The translations under genes and the position numbers were made by a program. Of a DNA stretch of 64,000 bases, positions 63,964 through 64,000 are shown in pieces (position 1 is the stretch's first letter; each line of letters opens with the position of its first letter). This DNA comes from Baylisascaris procyonis (lineage: Eukaryota > Nematoda > Chromadorea > Rhabditida > Ascarididae), in NCBI GenBank assembly GCA_037389465.1, contig JAZARR010000201.1, forward strand, positions 1,860,001 to 1,924,000. The letters are read 5' to 3'. The notes beneath the pieces are model-generated. The model saw only the letters and a list, made by a program, of their open reading frames with translations. It had not been told where the DNA came from and ran no database searches.

Positions 63964-64000
63964 TATAAAAGAGTACGTTCGCAGGATTCAAAAGAATTAT

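Overview
The window looks like nuclear DNA from a nematode, probably a clade V parasitic (hookworm- or strongylid-like) worm; that placement is inference. One well-conserved gene is split into nine exons by 0.5-1.1 kb introns. Its start codon lies 13 nt after a TTTTCAG acceptor, which is how spliced-leader trans-splicing looks. The rest is AT-rich, dominated by satellite DNA, with decayed non-LTR reverse transcriptase. No bacterial-type operon, CRISPR array, rRNA or tRNA was seen.

Positions 1-42,009 are dominated by one repeat family with a monomer of about 514 bp. A first array (1-6,055, about 12 monomers, + orientation, entering from outside the window) ends in a turnaround module at 6,010-6,175. 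About 5 kb of non-repetitive DNA follows (6,176-11,205). Then comes a 30.8 kb composite element (11,206-42,009). It has two 1.4 kb inverted arms (11,206-12,607 and 40,605-42,009) that look nearly identical by eye. Between them lie about 54-55 head-to-tail monomers in the opposite orientation to the first array. The inner part of each arm is itself a diverged monomer, so the array looks like an amplification of arm sequence on one side only. The closest architecture I know is a foldback-type element. No transposase, clear target-site duplication or known terminal motif is visible, so no superfamily is assigned.

Positions 42,010-64,000 are lower-copy DNA. On the minus strand, 52,955-45,353 encodes a complete 523-residue Fizzy-related/Cdh1 activator of the anaphase-promoting complex, with C-box, seven-blade WD40 propeller and C-terminal Ile-Arg tail. 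On the plus strand, 62,380-63,679 holds a probable three-exon gene for a small secreted cysteine-rich protein. Between them are two broken reverse-transcriptase fragments in opposite orientations (56,262-56,973 minus; 57,671-57,848 plus), several minisatellites (12 x 23 bp at 55,483-55,758) and a 54-bp TA-rich palindrome.

The parts are not a pathway. The cell-cycle gene and the secreted-protein gene are ordinary residents beside a recently expanded repeat element, whose structure is the most unusual thing in the window. Gene calls rest on hand-read splice sites and family resemblance; identity estimates are by eye, and an array this homogeneous could be collapsed or expanded in assembly.
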